A stretch of DNA of 64,000 bases from Thiothrix winogradskyi (GCF_021650935.1 NZ_CP091244.1:2480001-2544000); one strand, 5' to 3'. Counted from the first letter of the stretch, positions 32,182 to 41,010 are shown. Numbers and translations: made by a program. Notes: generated by a model not told the origin, from the sequence alone.

Positions 32182-33355
32182 GGTGTACCTCGCGGAGTAC
32201 GGTTTGAATGGTGTGATGCAGGCGTTCCACCACCTTTTCCCAGCTCAGGCCGAGGGCAGTTTGGTGAGCGGCTTGACCTTGGACGCGGCGTAAGTCGGGG
32301 TTGAGTGCCAGTGTGATACTGGCTTCGATAAAGGCAGCGTTGTCGTCCAGCGGGGCGCTCATGCCGTTAATCCCGCTGCGCAAGTGTTCGCGGGCGGCGG
32401 CATAATCGAAGGTCACGACCGGTAAGCCGCTTGCCATTGCTTCCAGCACCACATTGCCGAAGGTTTCGCTGGTGCTGGGGTAAAGGAACAAATCGCCACT
32501 GGCATAGTGTTCCGCCAAGGCAATGCCGGTTTGCATCCCGACGAATAAGCAATCGGGGTGTGCGTCTTGCAGGCGTTTGCGTTCGGGGCCATCGCCGACC
32601 AGCAGGAAATGCGCATCGGGGAGGTGTTGTTGGATGGCTCGAAACGCGCTGAAGGCCAGATCAAGGTTTTTTTCCGGCGACATGCGCGATACCAGCGTGA
32701 CCAGCAATTGTTCCGGGCGAATGCCGAGTTGGGTGCGCAAGGTGTTGCAGCGGCGTTGCGGGTTGAAGCGTTCCACGTCAATGCCGCGATCCAGAATGCC
32801 GAGTTTGGTGTAACCGTTGGCACTGAGTTGTTGCTGCAATTCGCGGGTCGGCACGAGTGTGACCAGCGTTTGATTATGGACGTGGCGCAAATAACGTTTC
32901 GCCAGATTGAAAAACCCACTCAGGCGGTAATAGCGGCTGTACTGGTCAAAATTGGTGTGAAAGTCGCTGATGACCGGAATACCGAGTTTTTTTGCGGCCT
33001 TCATGGCGGAATAACCCAACGGGCCTTCGGTAACGATTTGCACGATGTCAGGGCGCTGCTTTTTCCACAGGCGTTTGAGGGCGTGGTATTGCGGGAAGCC
33101 TAAGCGGACTTCTTTGTAAAAGGGGAGTGTCAGTCCATTGACGAGGTGTTCCTGAAACAAGGCTTCGCGTTGCGGTTTTTCATGTGCCATTTGGCGGGGG
33201 CGCACCAACTGGATGTGGTAGCCACCGCGTGTGCGCAAGCCAGCCACCATACGGCTAATGGAGTGTGCCACGCCGTTGATTTCTGGCGGCCACGTTTCCG
33301 TGACGACGCTCAGACGGGTGTGGTTGCTGACAAGTTGAGGGCGGGCATTTGACAC
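32153..33355 (-). CDS. GT4-family glycosyltransferase, possible glycolipid synthase
   Basis: The 400 aa protein is a GT-B enzyme: RLSVVTETWPPEINGVAHSI (about 14-33), DFHTNFDQYSRYY in the acceptor half, and LLVTLVSRMSPEKNLDLAFS plus TSETFGNVVLEAMASGLPVV in the donor half. This N terminus is shared by mannosyl- and sulfoquinovosyl-type lipid glycosyltransferases. The frame begins with GTG 33355 and no good ribosome site. A Pho-box-like direct repeat lies 61-78 bp upstream, between this gene and phoB. Coupled PAP2 and nearby phoB, phoX point to a phosphate-starvation role. Confidence 0.83.
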   Translation of the reverse strand: MSNARPQLVSNHTRLSVVTETWPPEINGVAHSISRMVAGLRTRGGYHIQLVRPRQMAHEKPQREALFQEHLVNGLTLPFYKEVRLGFPQYHALKRLWKKQRPDIVQIVTEGPLGYSAMKAAKKLGIPVISDFHTNFDQYSRYYRLSGFFNLAKRYLRHVHNQTLVTLVPTRELQQQLSANGYTKLGILDRGIDVERFNPQRRCNTLRTQLGIRPEQLLVTLVSRMSPEKNLDLAFSAFRAIQQHLPDAHFLLVGDGPERKRLQDAHPDCLFVGMQTGIALAEHYASGDLFLYPSTSETFGNVVLEAMASGLPVVTFDYAAAREHLRSGINGMSAPLDDNAAFIEASITLALNPDLRRVQGQAAHQTALGLSWEKVVERLHHTIQTVLREVHHEHEALAST

Positions 33356-33415
33356 AAAAATATACGTCTCATAGTGGATACCCTAATGATTTTGCAGGTT
33401 TAATGCTGCAAGACA

Positions 33416-33433
33416 GTGACGTTTTTGTGACGG
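33416..33433 (-). promoter_or_regulatory. Candidate Pho box
   Basis: On the minus strand CCGTCACAAAAACGTCAC holds two CGTCAC copies 11 bp apart with an A-rich spacer, matching the CTGTCAT-AAAW-CTGTCAC layout of PhoB sites at 13-14 of 18 positions by eye. It lies upstream of the glycosyltransferase gene (start 33355) and directly downstream of phoB. Confidence 0.6.
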
Positions 33434-33454
33434 TTATATGTCATCTGGCAAGGT

Positions 33455-34141
33455 TTATACCGTGGGCGTAAACCGATAGCCTGCCCCGCGCACGGTTTGG
33501 ATGTAATGTTCAAAACCGTGTGTCGCCAGTGTTTTGCGCAAGCGCAGAATGTGTACGTCTACGGTGCGTTCTTCCACGTACACATTGCGTCCCCAAGCGT
33601 TGTCCAGCAATTGTTCGCGGCTGTATACGCGGTCAGGGTGTTGCATGAAAAATTTCAGCAAGCGGAATTCGGTGGGGCCAAATTCGAGTTCTTGACCACC
33701 AGCGGTGACACGGTGGCTGAGTGGGTCGAGGGTTAACCCAGCAAATTCGAGCATTTCCACTGGTTGGGAATGGCGGGTGCGGCGCAATACGGCTTGAATT
33801 CGCACCACTAATTCGGCTGGTGAAAACGGTTTGCTGATGTAGTCGTCGATACCCGCCTGAAAGCCGGAAATGCGGTCGGTTTCTTCGTTACGGGCGGTCA
33901 GCATAATGACCGGAATGTCTTGGGTATTGCCGTCGCGTTGCAGGCGTTTGACCAGTTCTATGCCACTCATGCCGGGCAGCATCCAGTCCATCAGAATCAG
34001 TTCGGGGCGCTGGCGATGAATGGCGGTGTAGGCTTGTTCGGCAGTTTCGGCTTCGTGTAAGGTGAAACCGGCACGCCCTAACGCAAAGCCAACCATTTTG
34101 CGGATCGGCTGCTCGTCTTCAACAATCAATATGTTGCTCAT
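33455..34141 (-). CDS. phoB: Phosphate-type response regulator PhoB
   Basis: The 228 aa protein begins MSNILIVEDEQPIRKMVGFA at ATG 34141; a longer frame to 34213 lacks a ribosome site. The receiver domain has the acidic pocket VEDE, the phospho-acceptor Asp in LILMDWMLPGMSG and the lysine in DDYISKPFSPAEL. The C-terminal OmpR/PhoB winged helix has LEFGPTEFRLLKFFMQHPDR and RTVDVHILRLRKTL. The sequence is PhoB-like throughout. The kinase gene phoR is not next to it in this window; a glycosyltransferase follows instead. Confidence 0.87.
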   Translation of the reverse strand: MSNILIVEDEQPIRKMVGFALGRAGFTLHEAETAEQAYTAIHRQRPELILMDWMLPGMSGIELVKRLQRDGNTQDIPVIMLTARNEETDRISGFQAGIDDYISKPFSPAELVVRIQAVLRRTRHSQPVEMLEFAGLTLDPLSHRVTAGGQELEFGPTEFRLLKFFMQHPDRVYSREQLLDNAWGRNVYVEERTVDVHILRLRKTLATHGFEHYIQTVRGAGYRFTPTV

Positions 34142-34193
34142 GTGAAACCTGTATGAATTTCCTTTTACAGGCGCATTTAACCGTAGGAGTGTG

Positions 34194-34604
34194 TCAATTC
34201 TGTGACAGGTCACTTATTTTGTTGGGTGTTTGTGGCTCCGTGCGGGTAATTTCTAGCGGATGGGACACATCGGCGTAATCGTGATAACCGCGCAGGCTTT
34301 GGTTATGGTTGTTGTCTTCGTCGAGAATCAGGTAGAGGCGGTGTTCCTGTTGAGCGTCTTGCAAATACAGGAAAGGGGCGGTGGCGAGTTGCCCGTAAAA
34401 ATATTCAGGCGTGGTGTCGGTGTAGGTTTTACCGTCGATGGTGAATTCGGCAGCTTGTGGTGTGATCGTGAGGGATAAGTCAGGGCTGTGCCATTCGCCA
34501 CCATACGCCGTTTTATCGGCAGCAAATGCCAGAGGGGATAAGCTGGCAGTGAGTAAGCAGGCGCACGCAAGCGCCACGGACTTGAACCGTTGTTCCTTTT
34601 TCAT
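34194..34604 (-). CDS. Periplasmic hypothetical protein
   Basis: The 136 aa product has a signal peptide (MKKEQRFKSVALACACLL...LAFAADK) with an AFA cleavage site. The mature part is about 107 residues, rich in Thr, Tyr and Asp, with no cysteine. It reads YGGEWHSPDLSLTITPQAAE and LYLILDEDNNHNQSLRGYHD. I recognise no family. ATG 34604 follows TAGGAGAACATC. It lies 52 bp upstream of phoB on the same strand and might share a transcript. Confidence 0.7.
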   Translation of the reverse strand: MKKEQRFKSVALACACLLTASLSPLAFAADKTAYGGEWHSPDLSLTITPQAAEFTIDGKTYTDTTPEYFYGQLATAPFLYLQDAQQEHRLYLILDEDNNHNQSLRGYHDYADVSHPLEITRTEPQTPNKISDLSQN

Positions 34605-34791
34605 GATGTTCTCCTAGCGATTTGGGTATTATTCGTTTAAAACTAGTGTAGTCGAGTTATGCCCATAAAGGGAAATCGGGAACCATGAAAACATGACAAT
34701 GATCACAACCTTCTTGCCTTAGCAAAACCCATCCATCTATGGTAGGATGCGCCCGCATAATTGTGACTCACACGGATGCGTATTACCTCCT

Positions 34792-36450
34792 ATGGCTCGA
34801 TATATTTTCATCACTGGTGGCGTGGTTTCCTCTTTAGGGAAAGGCATTGCTGCCGCATCACTCGGTGCAATCCTCGAAGCACGCGGCTTAAAAGTCACCA
34901 TGCTCAAACTTGACCCCTACATCAACGTCGACCCCGGCACGATGAGTCCGTTTCAACACGGCGAAGTCTTCGTCACGGAAGATGGCGCGGAAACCGACCT
35001 CGACCTTGGGCATTACGAGCGTTTTGTCGGCTTCCGAGCCAGCAAGCTCAACAATTTCACGACGGGGCGCATTTACCAAACCGTTATCAGCAAAGAGCGG
35101 CGCGGAGAATACCTCGGCGCAACCGTGCAAGTGATTCCACACATTACCGACGAAATCAAACGCAGTGTGCGTGCCGGTGCAGGTGATGCTGACATTGCGA
35201 TGGTCGAAATCGGCGGCACGGTCGGTGACATCGAAGCCATGCCCTTCATGGAAGCCATTCGCCAAATGGGTGTGGAAGAGGGCAGAAGTAATGCCCTGTT
35301 CATTCACCTAACCCTATTGCCTTACGTTGCGGCGGCTGGCGAATTGAAAACCAAGCCCACCCAACACTCGGTCAAGGAACTGCGTTCTATCGGCATCCAG
35401 CCCGACATCTTGCTGTGCCGTAGCGAACGCCCGTTCCCCGAAAACGAGCGCAAAAAGATTTCCCTGTTCACCAATGTGGAAGAACGCGCCGTTATTTCTG
35501 CGGTAGATTTGGACAATATCTACAAAATCCCCTTGTGGCTGCACGCGCAAAAATTGGATCGCATCGTTGCCGAAAAATTTGGGCTAACCAATTTGCCAGA
35601 GGCTGACCTTTCCGATTGGAAAGATGTGGTCAGCTCAATGGAATTCCCCGAAGCGGAAATTACCGTGGCAATGGTCGGCAAATACGTCGATTTGACCGAA
35701 TCGTACAAATCCCTGAACGAAGCCTTGACCCACGCGGGCATCCAAACGCATACCAAGGTCAAGATTCACTACCTCGATTCCGAACGCCTCGAATCCGACG
35801 ACGAACAAGCCTTTGAAGTGTTGGGCAAAGTGGATGCGATTCTCGTCCCCGGCGGTTTTGGTAATCGCGGTGTCGAAGGCAAAATCCGTGCAGCCCAGTA
35901 TGCGCGTGAAAACAAAATCCCGTACCTCGGCATTTGCTTGGGGATGCAGGTCGCGGTGATCGAATTCTCACGCCATTGCGCAGGCTTGGCTGGTGCACAC
36001 AGCACCGAATTCGCGCCCGATTCGCCGCATCCGGTCATCGGTCTGATCACCGAATGGCAAGCCGAAGATGGCACGATTGAAAAACGCTCCCACGATTCCG
36101 ATCTGGGCGGAACGATGCGCCTTGGCGGGCAGCCGTGCGTGTTGCAAGAAGGCTCGTTGGCACGAACCACCTACGGCGCGGCGCAAATTGTGGAACGCCA
36201 TCGCCACCGTTACGAATTCAATAACCATTACCGCGAGACGTTGGCAAAGCACGGGCTGATTTTGTCTGGCACATCCATTGACGGCAATCTGATCGAAATG
36301 GTCGAATTGAAAGATCATCCGTGGTTCTTGGCTTGCCAATTCCACCCGGAATTCACCTCGCGTCCACGCCAAGGGCATCCGCTATTTAGCGGTTTTGTCA
36401 GCGCGGCACGCCGTTATCACGAAACCAAAACGAGCAGCAAACGATCATGA
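34792..36450 (+). CDS. pyrG: CTP synthase
   Basis: The 552 aa enzyme makes CTP from UTP, ATP and glutamine. It begins MARYIFITGGVVSSLGKGIA at ATG 34792, the universal start of the family; the open frame extends 15 codons further without support. The synthase domain (about 1-270) has KLDPYINVDPGTMSPFQHGE; the class I glutaminase domain (about 290-545) has the oxyanion segment PGGFGNRG, the nucleophile Cys in YLGICLGMQ and the His-Glu pair in CQFHPEF. It overlaps kdsA at ATGA (36447-36450). Confidence 0.98.
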   Translation: MARYIFITGGVVSSLGKGIAAASLGAILEARGLKVTMLKLDPYINVDPGTMSPFQHGEVFVTEDGAETDLDLGHYERFVGFRASKLNNFTTGRIYQTVISKERRGEYLGATVQVIPHITDEIKRSVRAGAGDADIAMVEIGGTVGDIEAMPFMEAIRQMGVEEGRSNALFIHLTLLPYVAAAGELKTKPTQHSVKELRSIGIQPDILLCRSERPFPENERKKISLFTNVEERAVISAVDLDNIYKIPLWLHAQKLDRIVAEKFGLTNLPEADLSDWKDVVSSMEFPEAEITVAMVGKYVDLTESYKSLNEALTHAGIQTHTKVKIHYLDSERLESDDEQAFEVLGKVDAILVPGGFGNRGVEGKIRAAQYARENKIPYLGICLGMQVAVIEFSRHCAGLAGAHSTEFAPDSPHPVIGLITEWQAEDGTIEKRSHDSDLGGTMRLGGQPCVLQEGSLARTTYGAAQIVERHRHRYEFNNHYRETLAKHGLILSGTSIDGNLIEMVELKDHPWFLACQFHPEFTSRPRQGHPLFSGFVSAARRYHETKTSSKRS

Positions 36451-37280
36451 AACTGTGCGGATTTGACGTCGGGCTGGATCAGCCGTTTTTCTTGATTTCA
36501 GGCCCTTGCGCGATTGAAACCGAAAAACTGGCGCTGGAAACGGCGAGTAAGCTGAAGGACATGACCACCCGTTTGGGCATTCCCTTCATCTACAAGTCGT
36601 CGTTCGATAAAGCTAACCGTTCGTCGCACAACAGCGCACGCGGTGTGGGCTTGGAAGCGGGTTTGCGGATTCTGGAGCGCGTCAAAACCGAGATTGGCGT
36701 ACCCGTGCTCACCGATGTGCACGAAGATACGCCGATGGATGAAGTCGCGAGCGTCGTGGATGTATTGCAAACGCCTGCGTTCCTGTGCCGCCAGACCAAT
36801 TTTATCCAAAGCGTGGCGCGTACTGGCAAGCCGGTGAACATCAAAAAAGGGCAGTTCCTCGCGCCGTGGGATATGGGTAACGTGGTCGAAAAAGCCCGTG
36901 CTACGGGCAATCAACAGATTATGGTGTGCGAACGCGGTTACAGCTTTGGCTACAATAACCTAGTTTCCGATATGCGGAGTCTTGCCATCATGCGTGATAC
37001 TCAATGCCCCGTGGTGTTTGATGCCACGCATTCGGTACAATTACCGGGTGGGCAGGGCAATGTATCCGGCGGGCAGCGTGAACACGTACCCGTACTGGCA
37101 CGCGCTGCCGTCGCGGTGGGTATTGCGGGCTTGTTCATGGAATCGCACCCTGACCCCGCCAATGCGCTGAGTGATGGGCCAAATTCATGGCCGATGGATC
37201 GCATGGAAGAATTACTGATCACGCTGGTCGAGCTGGATCGCGTTATCAAAGCACAGAAATTGCTAGAAAATACTTTGTAA
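36447..37280 (+). CDS. kdsA: 3-deoxy-8-phosphooctulonate synthase (Kdo-8-phosphate synthase)
   Basis: The 277 aa protein is a full-length KdsA: FFLISGPCAIETEKLALETA, FIYKSSFDKANRSS, VPVLTDVHEDTPM, FLCRQTNFIQS, FDATHSVQLPGG and MESHPDPANALSDGPNSWP. It joins phosphoenolpyruvate and arabinose 5-phosphate to make Kdo-8-P for the LPS core, so the cell has an outer membrane. There is no extra Cys metal ligand of the class II type at CGxC-like positions that I can assign with certainty. It lies between pyrG and eno, a common gammaproteobacterial order; eno supplies its phosphoenolpyruvate. Confidence 0.97.
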   Translation: MKLCGFDVGLDQPFFLISGPCAIETEKLALETASKLKDMTTRLGIPFIYKSSFDKANRSSHNSARGVGLEAGLRILERVKTEIGVPVLTDVHEDTPMDEVASVVDVLQTPAFLCRQTNFIQSVARTGKPVNIKKGQFLAPWDMGNVVEKARATGNQQIMVCERGYSFGYNNLVSDMRSLAIMRDTQCPVVFDATHSVQLPGGQGNVSGGQREHVPVLARAAVAVGIAGLFMESHPDPANALSDGPNSWPMDRMEELLITLVELDRVIKAQKLLENTL

Positions 37281-37302
37281 CGTTTTATTGGGAAATAACG
37301 AA

Positions 37303-38583
37303 ATGTCTGAAATTAAATTCGTAAAGGCACGCGAAATCATTGACTCACGCGGCAATCCTACTGTTGAAGCCGATGTAATCCTCAGCAATGGCGTGATGGG
37401 GCGTGCGGCTGTGCCATCCGGCGCATCCACCGGTTCGCGTGAAGCCATTGAATTGCGTGACGGTGGCGCACGTTATCTGGGCAAAGGCGTACAAACGGCG
37501 GTTGCCAACGTGAACGGTGAAATTGCTAAAGCCATTGCTGGCATGGATGTTACCGATCAAGGCGGCATCGACCGTGCGATGATCGCGTTGGATGGCACTG
37601 ATAACAAAGCCCGTCTGGGTGCAAACGCGCTGCTGGCAGTGTCAATGGCAACTGCACACGCAGCGGCTAACGACCAAGGTTTGCCACTGTACCAATACCT
37701 CGGCAAAGCGGATTCCTACAAACTGCCTGTGCCGATGATGAACATCATCAACGGTGGCGCACACGCGGACAACAGTGTGGATATGCAGGAGTTCATGATT
37801 CTGCCGGTCACTGCACCAAGCATGGCTGAATCCATCCGTTACGGTGCAGAAGTATTCCACAGCCTCAAGTCTGTACTGAAAAAGCGTGGTTTGAATACCG
37901 CAGTGGGCGACGAAGGCGGTTTTGCACCCGATTTGTCTTCCAACGAACAAGCCATCGAAGTCATTCTCGAAGCCATTGACAAAGCCGGTTTCAAAGTCGG
38001 TCAGGACATCTGGTTGGGTCTGGACGTTGCCAGTTCCGAGTTCTACAAAGACGGCAAGTACCTGTTGGAATCCGAAGGCAAGAGTTTCAGTGCGGAACAA
38101 TTCACGGCTTACCTCGAAAACTGGGTTAACCAATACCCGATCCTGAGCATTGAAGATGCGATGGCGGAAGGTGACTGGGCGGGTTGGGCGCATTTGACCA
38201 AGGTCTTGGGCAATCGCGTACAATTGGTGGGCGATGATTTGTTCGTGACCAATACCAAGATCCTGCAAGAAGGCATCGACAAGGGGATTGCGAATTCTAT
38301 CCTGATCAAGGTTAACCAAATCGGTACCTTGACTGAAACACTGGAAGCGATTGGCATGGCGCATAAAGCCGGTTACACCACCGTCATGTCACACCGTTCG
38401 GGCGAAACCGAAGACTCCACCATTGCGGATTTAGCGGTGGCAACCAATGCTTGCCAGATCAAGACGGGTTCATTGTCACGTTCTGATCGGATTGCGAAGT
38501 ACAACCAATTGTTGCGCATTGCCGAGCAGTTAGGTAGCAACGGTATCTACGCTGGTAAATCTGCGTTTAAGCAATTTGGCTAA
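37303..38583 (+). CDS. eno: Enolase
   Basis: The 426 aa enzyme interconverts 2-phosphoglycerate and phosphoenolpyruvate. It starts MSEIKFVKAREIIDSRGNPT at ATG 37303. Family motifs: PSGASTGSREAIELRDG, the metal ligands in WLGLDVASSEFY, LSIEDAMAEGDW and QLVGDDLFVTN, and the signature ILIKVNQIGTLTETLEA with the catalytic lysine, followed by SHRSGETEDSTIADLAV. Complete and well conserved. It lies 22 bp after kdsA and is followed by a strong terminator. Confidence 0.98.
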   Translation: MSEIKFVKAREIIDSRGNPTVEADVILSNGVMGRAAVPSGASTGSREAIELRDGGARYLGKGVQTAVANVNGEIAKAIAGMDVTDQGGIDRAMIALDGTDNKARLGANALLAVSMATAHAAANDQGLPLYQYLGKADSYKLPVPMMNIINGGAHADNSVDMQEFMILPVTAPSMAESIRYGAEVFHSLKSVLKKRGLNTAVGDEGGFAPDLSSNEQAIEVILEAIDKAGFKVGQDIWLGLDVASSEFYKDGKYLLESEGKSFSAEQFTAYLENWVNQYPILSIEDAMAEGDWAGWAHLTKVLGNRVQLVGDDLFVTNTKILQEGIDKGIANSILIKVNQIGTLTETLEAIGMAHKAGYTTVMSHRSGETEDSTIADLAVATNACQIKTGSLSRSDRIAKYNQLLRIAEQLGSNGIYAGKSAFKQFG

Positions 38584-38610
38584 TTTTAGCCGCTGAATGC
38601 CTGAATGGAA

Positions 38611-38642
38611 AAAGCCCCAGTCTAGCGATAGACTGGGGCTTT
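38611..38642. terminator. Bidirectional Rho-independent terminator
   Basis: AAAGCCCCAGTCTA gcga TAGACTGGGGCTTT is a 14-bp perfect stem with A/T-rich ends on both sides. It lies between eno (rightward) and the repeat protein gene (leftward), and would serve both. Confidence 0.93.
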
Positions 38643-38665
38643 GTTATTAGGCTAGGCAATAAGTA

Positions 38666-39664
38666 TTAATCTTTGCCTTTGCCGCTGCCTTTGTTGGAGC
38701 TGCCAACAGTAGTGGCTGAATCACCTTTGCCACCGCCGTAGCTACCGATTGAATCACCTTTGCTGCCGCTGCTGTGGCTGCTGCTAGAAGGTGAATCGCC
38801 TTTGCTACCGATGTTGTGACTGCCAGCGGCTGCATCGCCTTTGCCGCCGAAGCTAGAGTCACCCTTATCGCCTTTGCTGCCGCCGAAGTCGAAGTTAGAG
38901 TCGCCCTTATCACCTTTGCTGCCGCCGAAGCCGAAGTTAGAGTCGCCCTTATCACCCTTGTCGCCTTTGCTGCCGCCGCCGACAGAAGAATCACCTTTGT
39001 CGCCTTTGCTGCCGCCGCCGACAGAAGAATCACCCTTGTCGCCTTTGCTGCCGCCGCCGACAGAAGAATCACCTTTGTCGCCTTTGCTGCCGCCGCCGAC
39101 AGAACCAGCATTATCGCTACCGCCAGTAGACGTTGAGCTGGATTCGTTACCTACACCGCCGCCACCGCCCTGACCGTTGCCACCATTACCACCACCAACG
39201 TTGTTAGAAGAACCGCTTTGTCCACCACCAGGCGCATCGCCTTTGCTGCTACTGCTAGTGTTACTAATTGTACCGCCGCCGTTGCCTTCTTTGCCGCCAA
39301 GAGAACCAGCTCCGCCTGCGCTACCTTCATTCCTGCTACTAGAGCCAGTCTTCTTGCCTTCGTTACCATCGCATCCACAACCTGCGCTATTGCCACCGGA
39401 AGAACCACCGCCTTGGTCACCTTCGGTTTGGCTACCACCTTCCATGCCGCCGGATTTCAGCATTTTCAGAAATTGTTCGATCAGGGGAAGCAACTTGGCA
39501 AGATCCATGCCTCCACTTGCATCTTGCCCTGAACCTTGCATACTTTTATTAAAGCTTTCAGTTGCCCTAGCGTTAGGTTTACTGCTGGAAATATCTTGCG
39601 CACCAGTATTATTGACGCTATTGCTGTAATTATTTGCCCCGTATCCACTATTAATAAATGTCAT
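38666..39664 (-). CDS. Low-complexity SKGDKG-repeat protein, Gly/Ser-rich
   Basis: The 332 aa product starts at ATG 39664 behind AAGGAG (MTFINSGYGANNYSNSVNNT); an earlier ATG at 39682 lacks a site. There is no signal peptide or membrane segment. After a short amphipathic stretch (MDLAKLLPLIEQFLKMLKSG, about 58-77) almost everything is Gly, Ser, Asn, Lys and Asp. The C-terminal third consists of tandem units of about 13 residues, GGGSKGDKGDSSV, then looser GGSKGDKGDSNF units and a KGSGKGKD tail. The unit resembles collagen-like KGDKG triplets but lacks a strict Gly-X-Y period. Family unknown. It may be a secreted or matrix protein, or one forming a hydrated or phase-separated material. Confidence 0.75.
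   Translation of the reverse strand: MTFINSGYGANNYSNSVNNTGAQDISSSKPNARATESFNKSMQGSGQDASGGMDLAKLLPLIEQFLKMLKSGGMEGGSQTEGDQGGGSSGGNSAGCGCDGNEGKKTGSSSRNEGSAGGAGSLGGKEGNGGGTISNTSSSSKGDAPGGGQSGSSNNVGGGNGGNGQGGGGGVGNESSSTSTGGSDNAGSVGGGSKGDKGDSSVGGGSKGDKGDSSVGGGSKGDKGDSSVGGGSKGDKGDKGDSNFGFGGSKGDKGDSNFDFGGSKGDKGDSSFGGKGDAAAGSHNIGSKGDSPSSSSHSSGSKGDSIGSYGGGKGDSATTVGSSNKGSGKGKD
38860..39105. repeat. Tandem repeats of 39 bp in coding sequence
   Basis: The unit boundary GACAGAAGAATCACC recurs at 38981, 39020 and 39059 and as GACAGAACC at 39098, a strict 39-bp period, with GCCGCCGCC and TTGTCGCCTTTGCTG between. Further degenerate units lie to the left, toward 38860. Units differ by single bases such as CACCTTTGT versus CACCCTTGT. 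Confidence 0.88.
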
Positions 39665-39968
39665 GACTAATCTCCTTGTCATTGTGGGATAGAAGTTGCT
39701 ATTTGGGTGGCAACCTGTTTGGATGGTGTGTAAGCAGCGTTTTGCTTTCTGCTAGCAATACTCTGCACCATGCATTTTTATAGTAATTAATAATTGGTAA
39801 AAGCTGGGGAGGTAAAATCTTAACGTGGCTGATTTGCTGATGAATGGTATGATTTGCAGATTCAAAGGAAAGTTTTTACGGGGGCGTTGATGTTTTTTGT
39901 CAGCGCTTCGGTATCATCTGCTATCCTTTTGCCATGAATAGCTTTTACGATTGTTGACACCTTAATTT

Positions 39969-40307
39969 ATGAATATGACACGCACTTTATTTTGGGTTCT
40001 CAGTTTGCTGGCATTTGTTCTGTTTGTACGTTTGTGGGCAGGGCCTGCGAGTTACCCCGACATTGGACGTTTAGAACAAAAAATTGAGCAGCAAAATGCT
40101 GCGAACGATGAGCAAGCTGAAATCAAACGCCTGTTACAAATGGATGTGGTGGGCTTATCCAAAGACGACGAAGCGGTTGAGGAACACGCCCGCAGTGAGT
40201 TGGGGATGGTACGCGAGGGCGAAACCTTTTATCAGGTGATTTTGAAATCTGACCCAGAAGCCACCGCGCCAGTGCCACAAGTTAAGGCTGCCCCCCGTGT
40301 CGAATAA
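39969..40307 (+). CDS. ftsB: Cell division protein FtsB
   Basis: The 112 aa protein has one N-terminal membrane helix (LFWVLSLLAFVLFVRLW) and a coiled-coil (DIGRLEQKIEQQNAANDEQA) ending in the conserved ELGMVREGETFYQVI segment. FtsB forms the FtsQBL complex at the division site. Its place between eno and ispD is the usual gammaproteobacterial one, here with the repeat-protein gene inserted between. It overlaps ispD by 11 bp. The C-terminal tail after YQVI is a little longer than usual. Confidence 0.9.
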   Translation: MNMTRTLFWVLSLLAFVLFVRLWAGPASYPDIGRLEQKIEQQNAANDEQAEIKRLLQMDVVGLSKDDEAVEEHARSELGMVREGETFYQVILKSDPEATAPVPQVKAAPRVE

Positions 40308-41010
40308 GGTATGGGTAGTGATTCCTGCTGCCGGAGTCGGGGCGCGGATGCAAGCTGATCGACCGAAACAATACCTGCCATTGGTGGGTAAAACGGTGAT
40401 TGAGCATACCTTGGATTGCTTTCTAACCCATCCGGCGGTCACGGGAATTGTGGTGGCGGTGAGTGAGGGCGATCCGTTTTGGGCGGAACTCATGGCAACC
40501 ACACTTAACCAGTATCCGCAATTGCATACCGCTCCCGGTGGGCGTGAGCGCTCAGATTCTGTGCTCAATGCCTTGGATTATCTGGTGAATACCTTGCAGG
40601 TTGCGCCGGATACTGTGGTGCTGGTGCATGATGCTGCCCGCCCATGCTTAAGCCGTACTGACTTGGATAAATTGTTAACCCTGGGTGCTAACGAAGCGGC
40701 TGGAGCAATTCTTGCCATACCAGTACGTGATACCATGAAACGCGCCCAGACCGGCACTACACGCATTTCACGCACCGAAGACCGCAATGGTTTATGGCAC
40801 GCGCTTACCCCGCAAATGGCAAGCCTAGGGCTGTTACGCACAGCGCTGGCGGATGCCTTGGAAAAGGGTGTCGCGGTGACGGATGAAGCCTCTGCGCTGG
40901 AACACGCAGGGCTAAACCCGTTGCTGGTGGAAGGCGATGCCCGCAATCTGAAAATCACTCGCCCTGCTGATTTGGCGTTAGCGACTTTCTTTTTGAGCGC
41001 AACCCCTTAG
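40297..41010 (+). CDS. ispD: 2-C-methyl-D-erythritol 4-phosphate cytidylyltransferase
   Basis: The 237 aa enzyme adds CMP to methylerythritol phosphate in the non-mevalonate isoprenoid pathway. It has the CTP-binding loop VWVVIPAAGVGARMQADRPK (about 5-24), GGRERSDSVLNAL, VLVHDAARPCLS and VTDEASALEHAG. It begins with GTG 40297 inside the end of ftsB. It converges with glcF; the stops overlap by 4 bp. Confidence 0.96.
   Translation: MSNKVWVVIPAAGVGARMQADRPKQYLPLVGKTVIEHTLDCFLTHPAVTGIVVAVSEGDPFWAELMATTLNQYPQLHTAPGGRERSDSVLNALDYLVNTLQVAPDTVVLVHDAARPCLSRTDLDKLLTLGANEAAGAILAIPVRDTMKRAQTGTTRISRTEDRNGLWHALTPQMASLGLLRTALADALEKGVAVTDEASALEHAGLNPLLVEGDARNLKITRPADLALATFFLSATP

Noticed and set aside
38974..39105. 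Regular 39-bp repeats resembling a CRISPR array
   Set aside because: There are no unique spacers; the units are contiguous and translate as GGGSKGDKGDSSV, so this is a coding tandem repeat.
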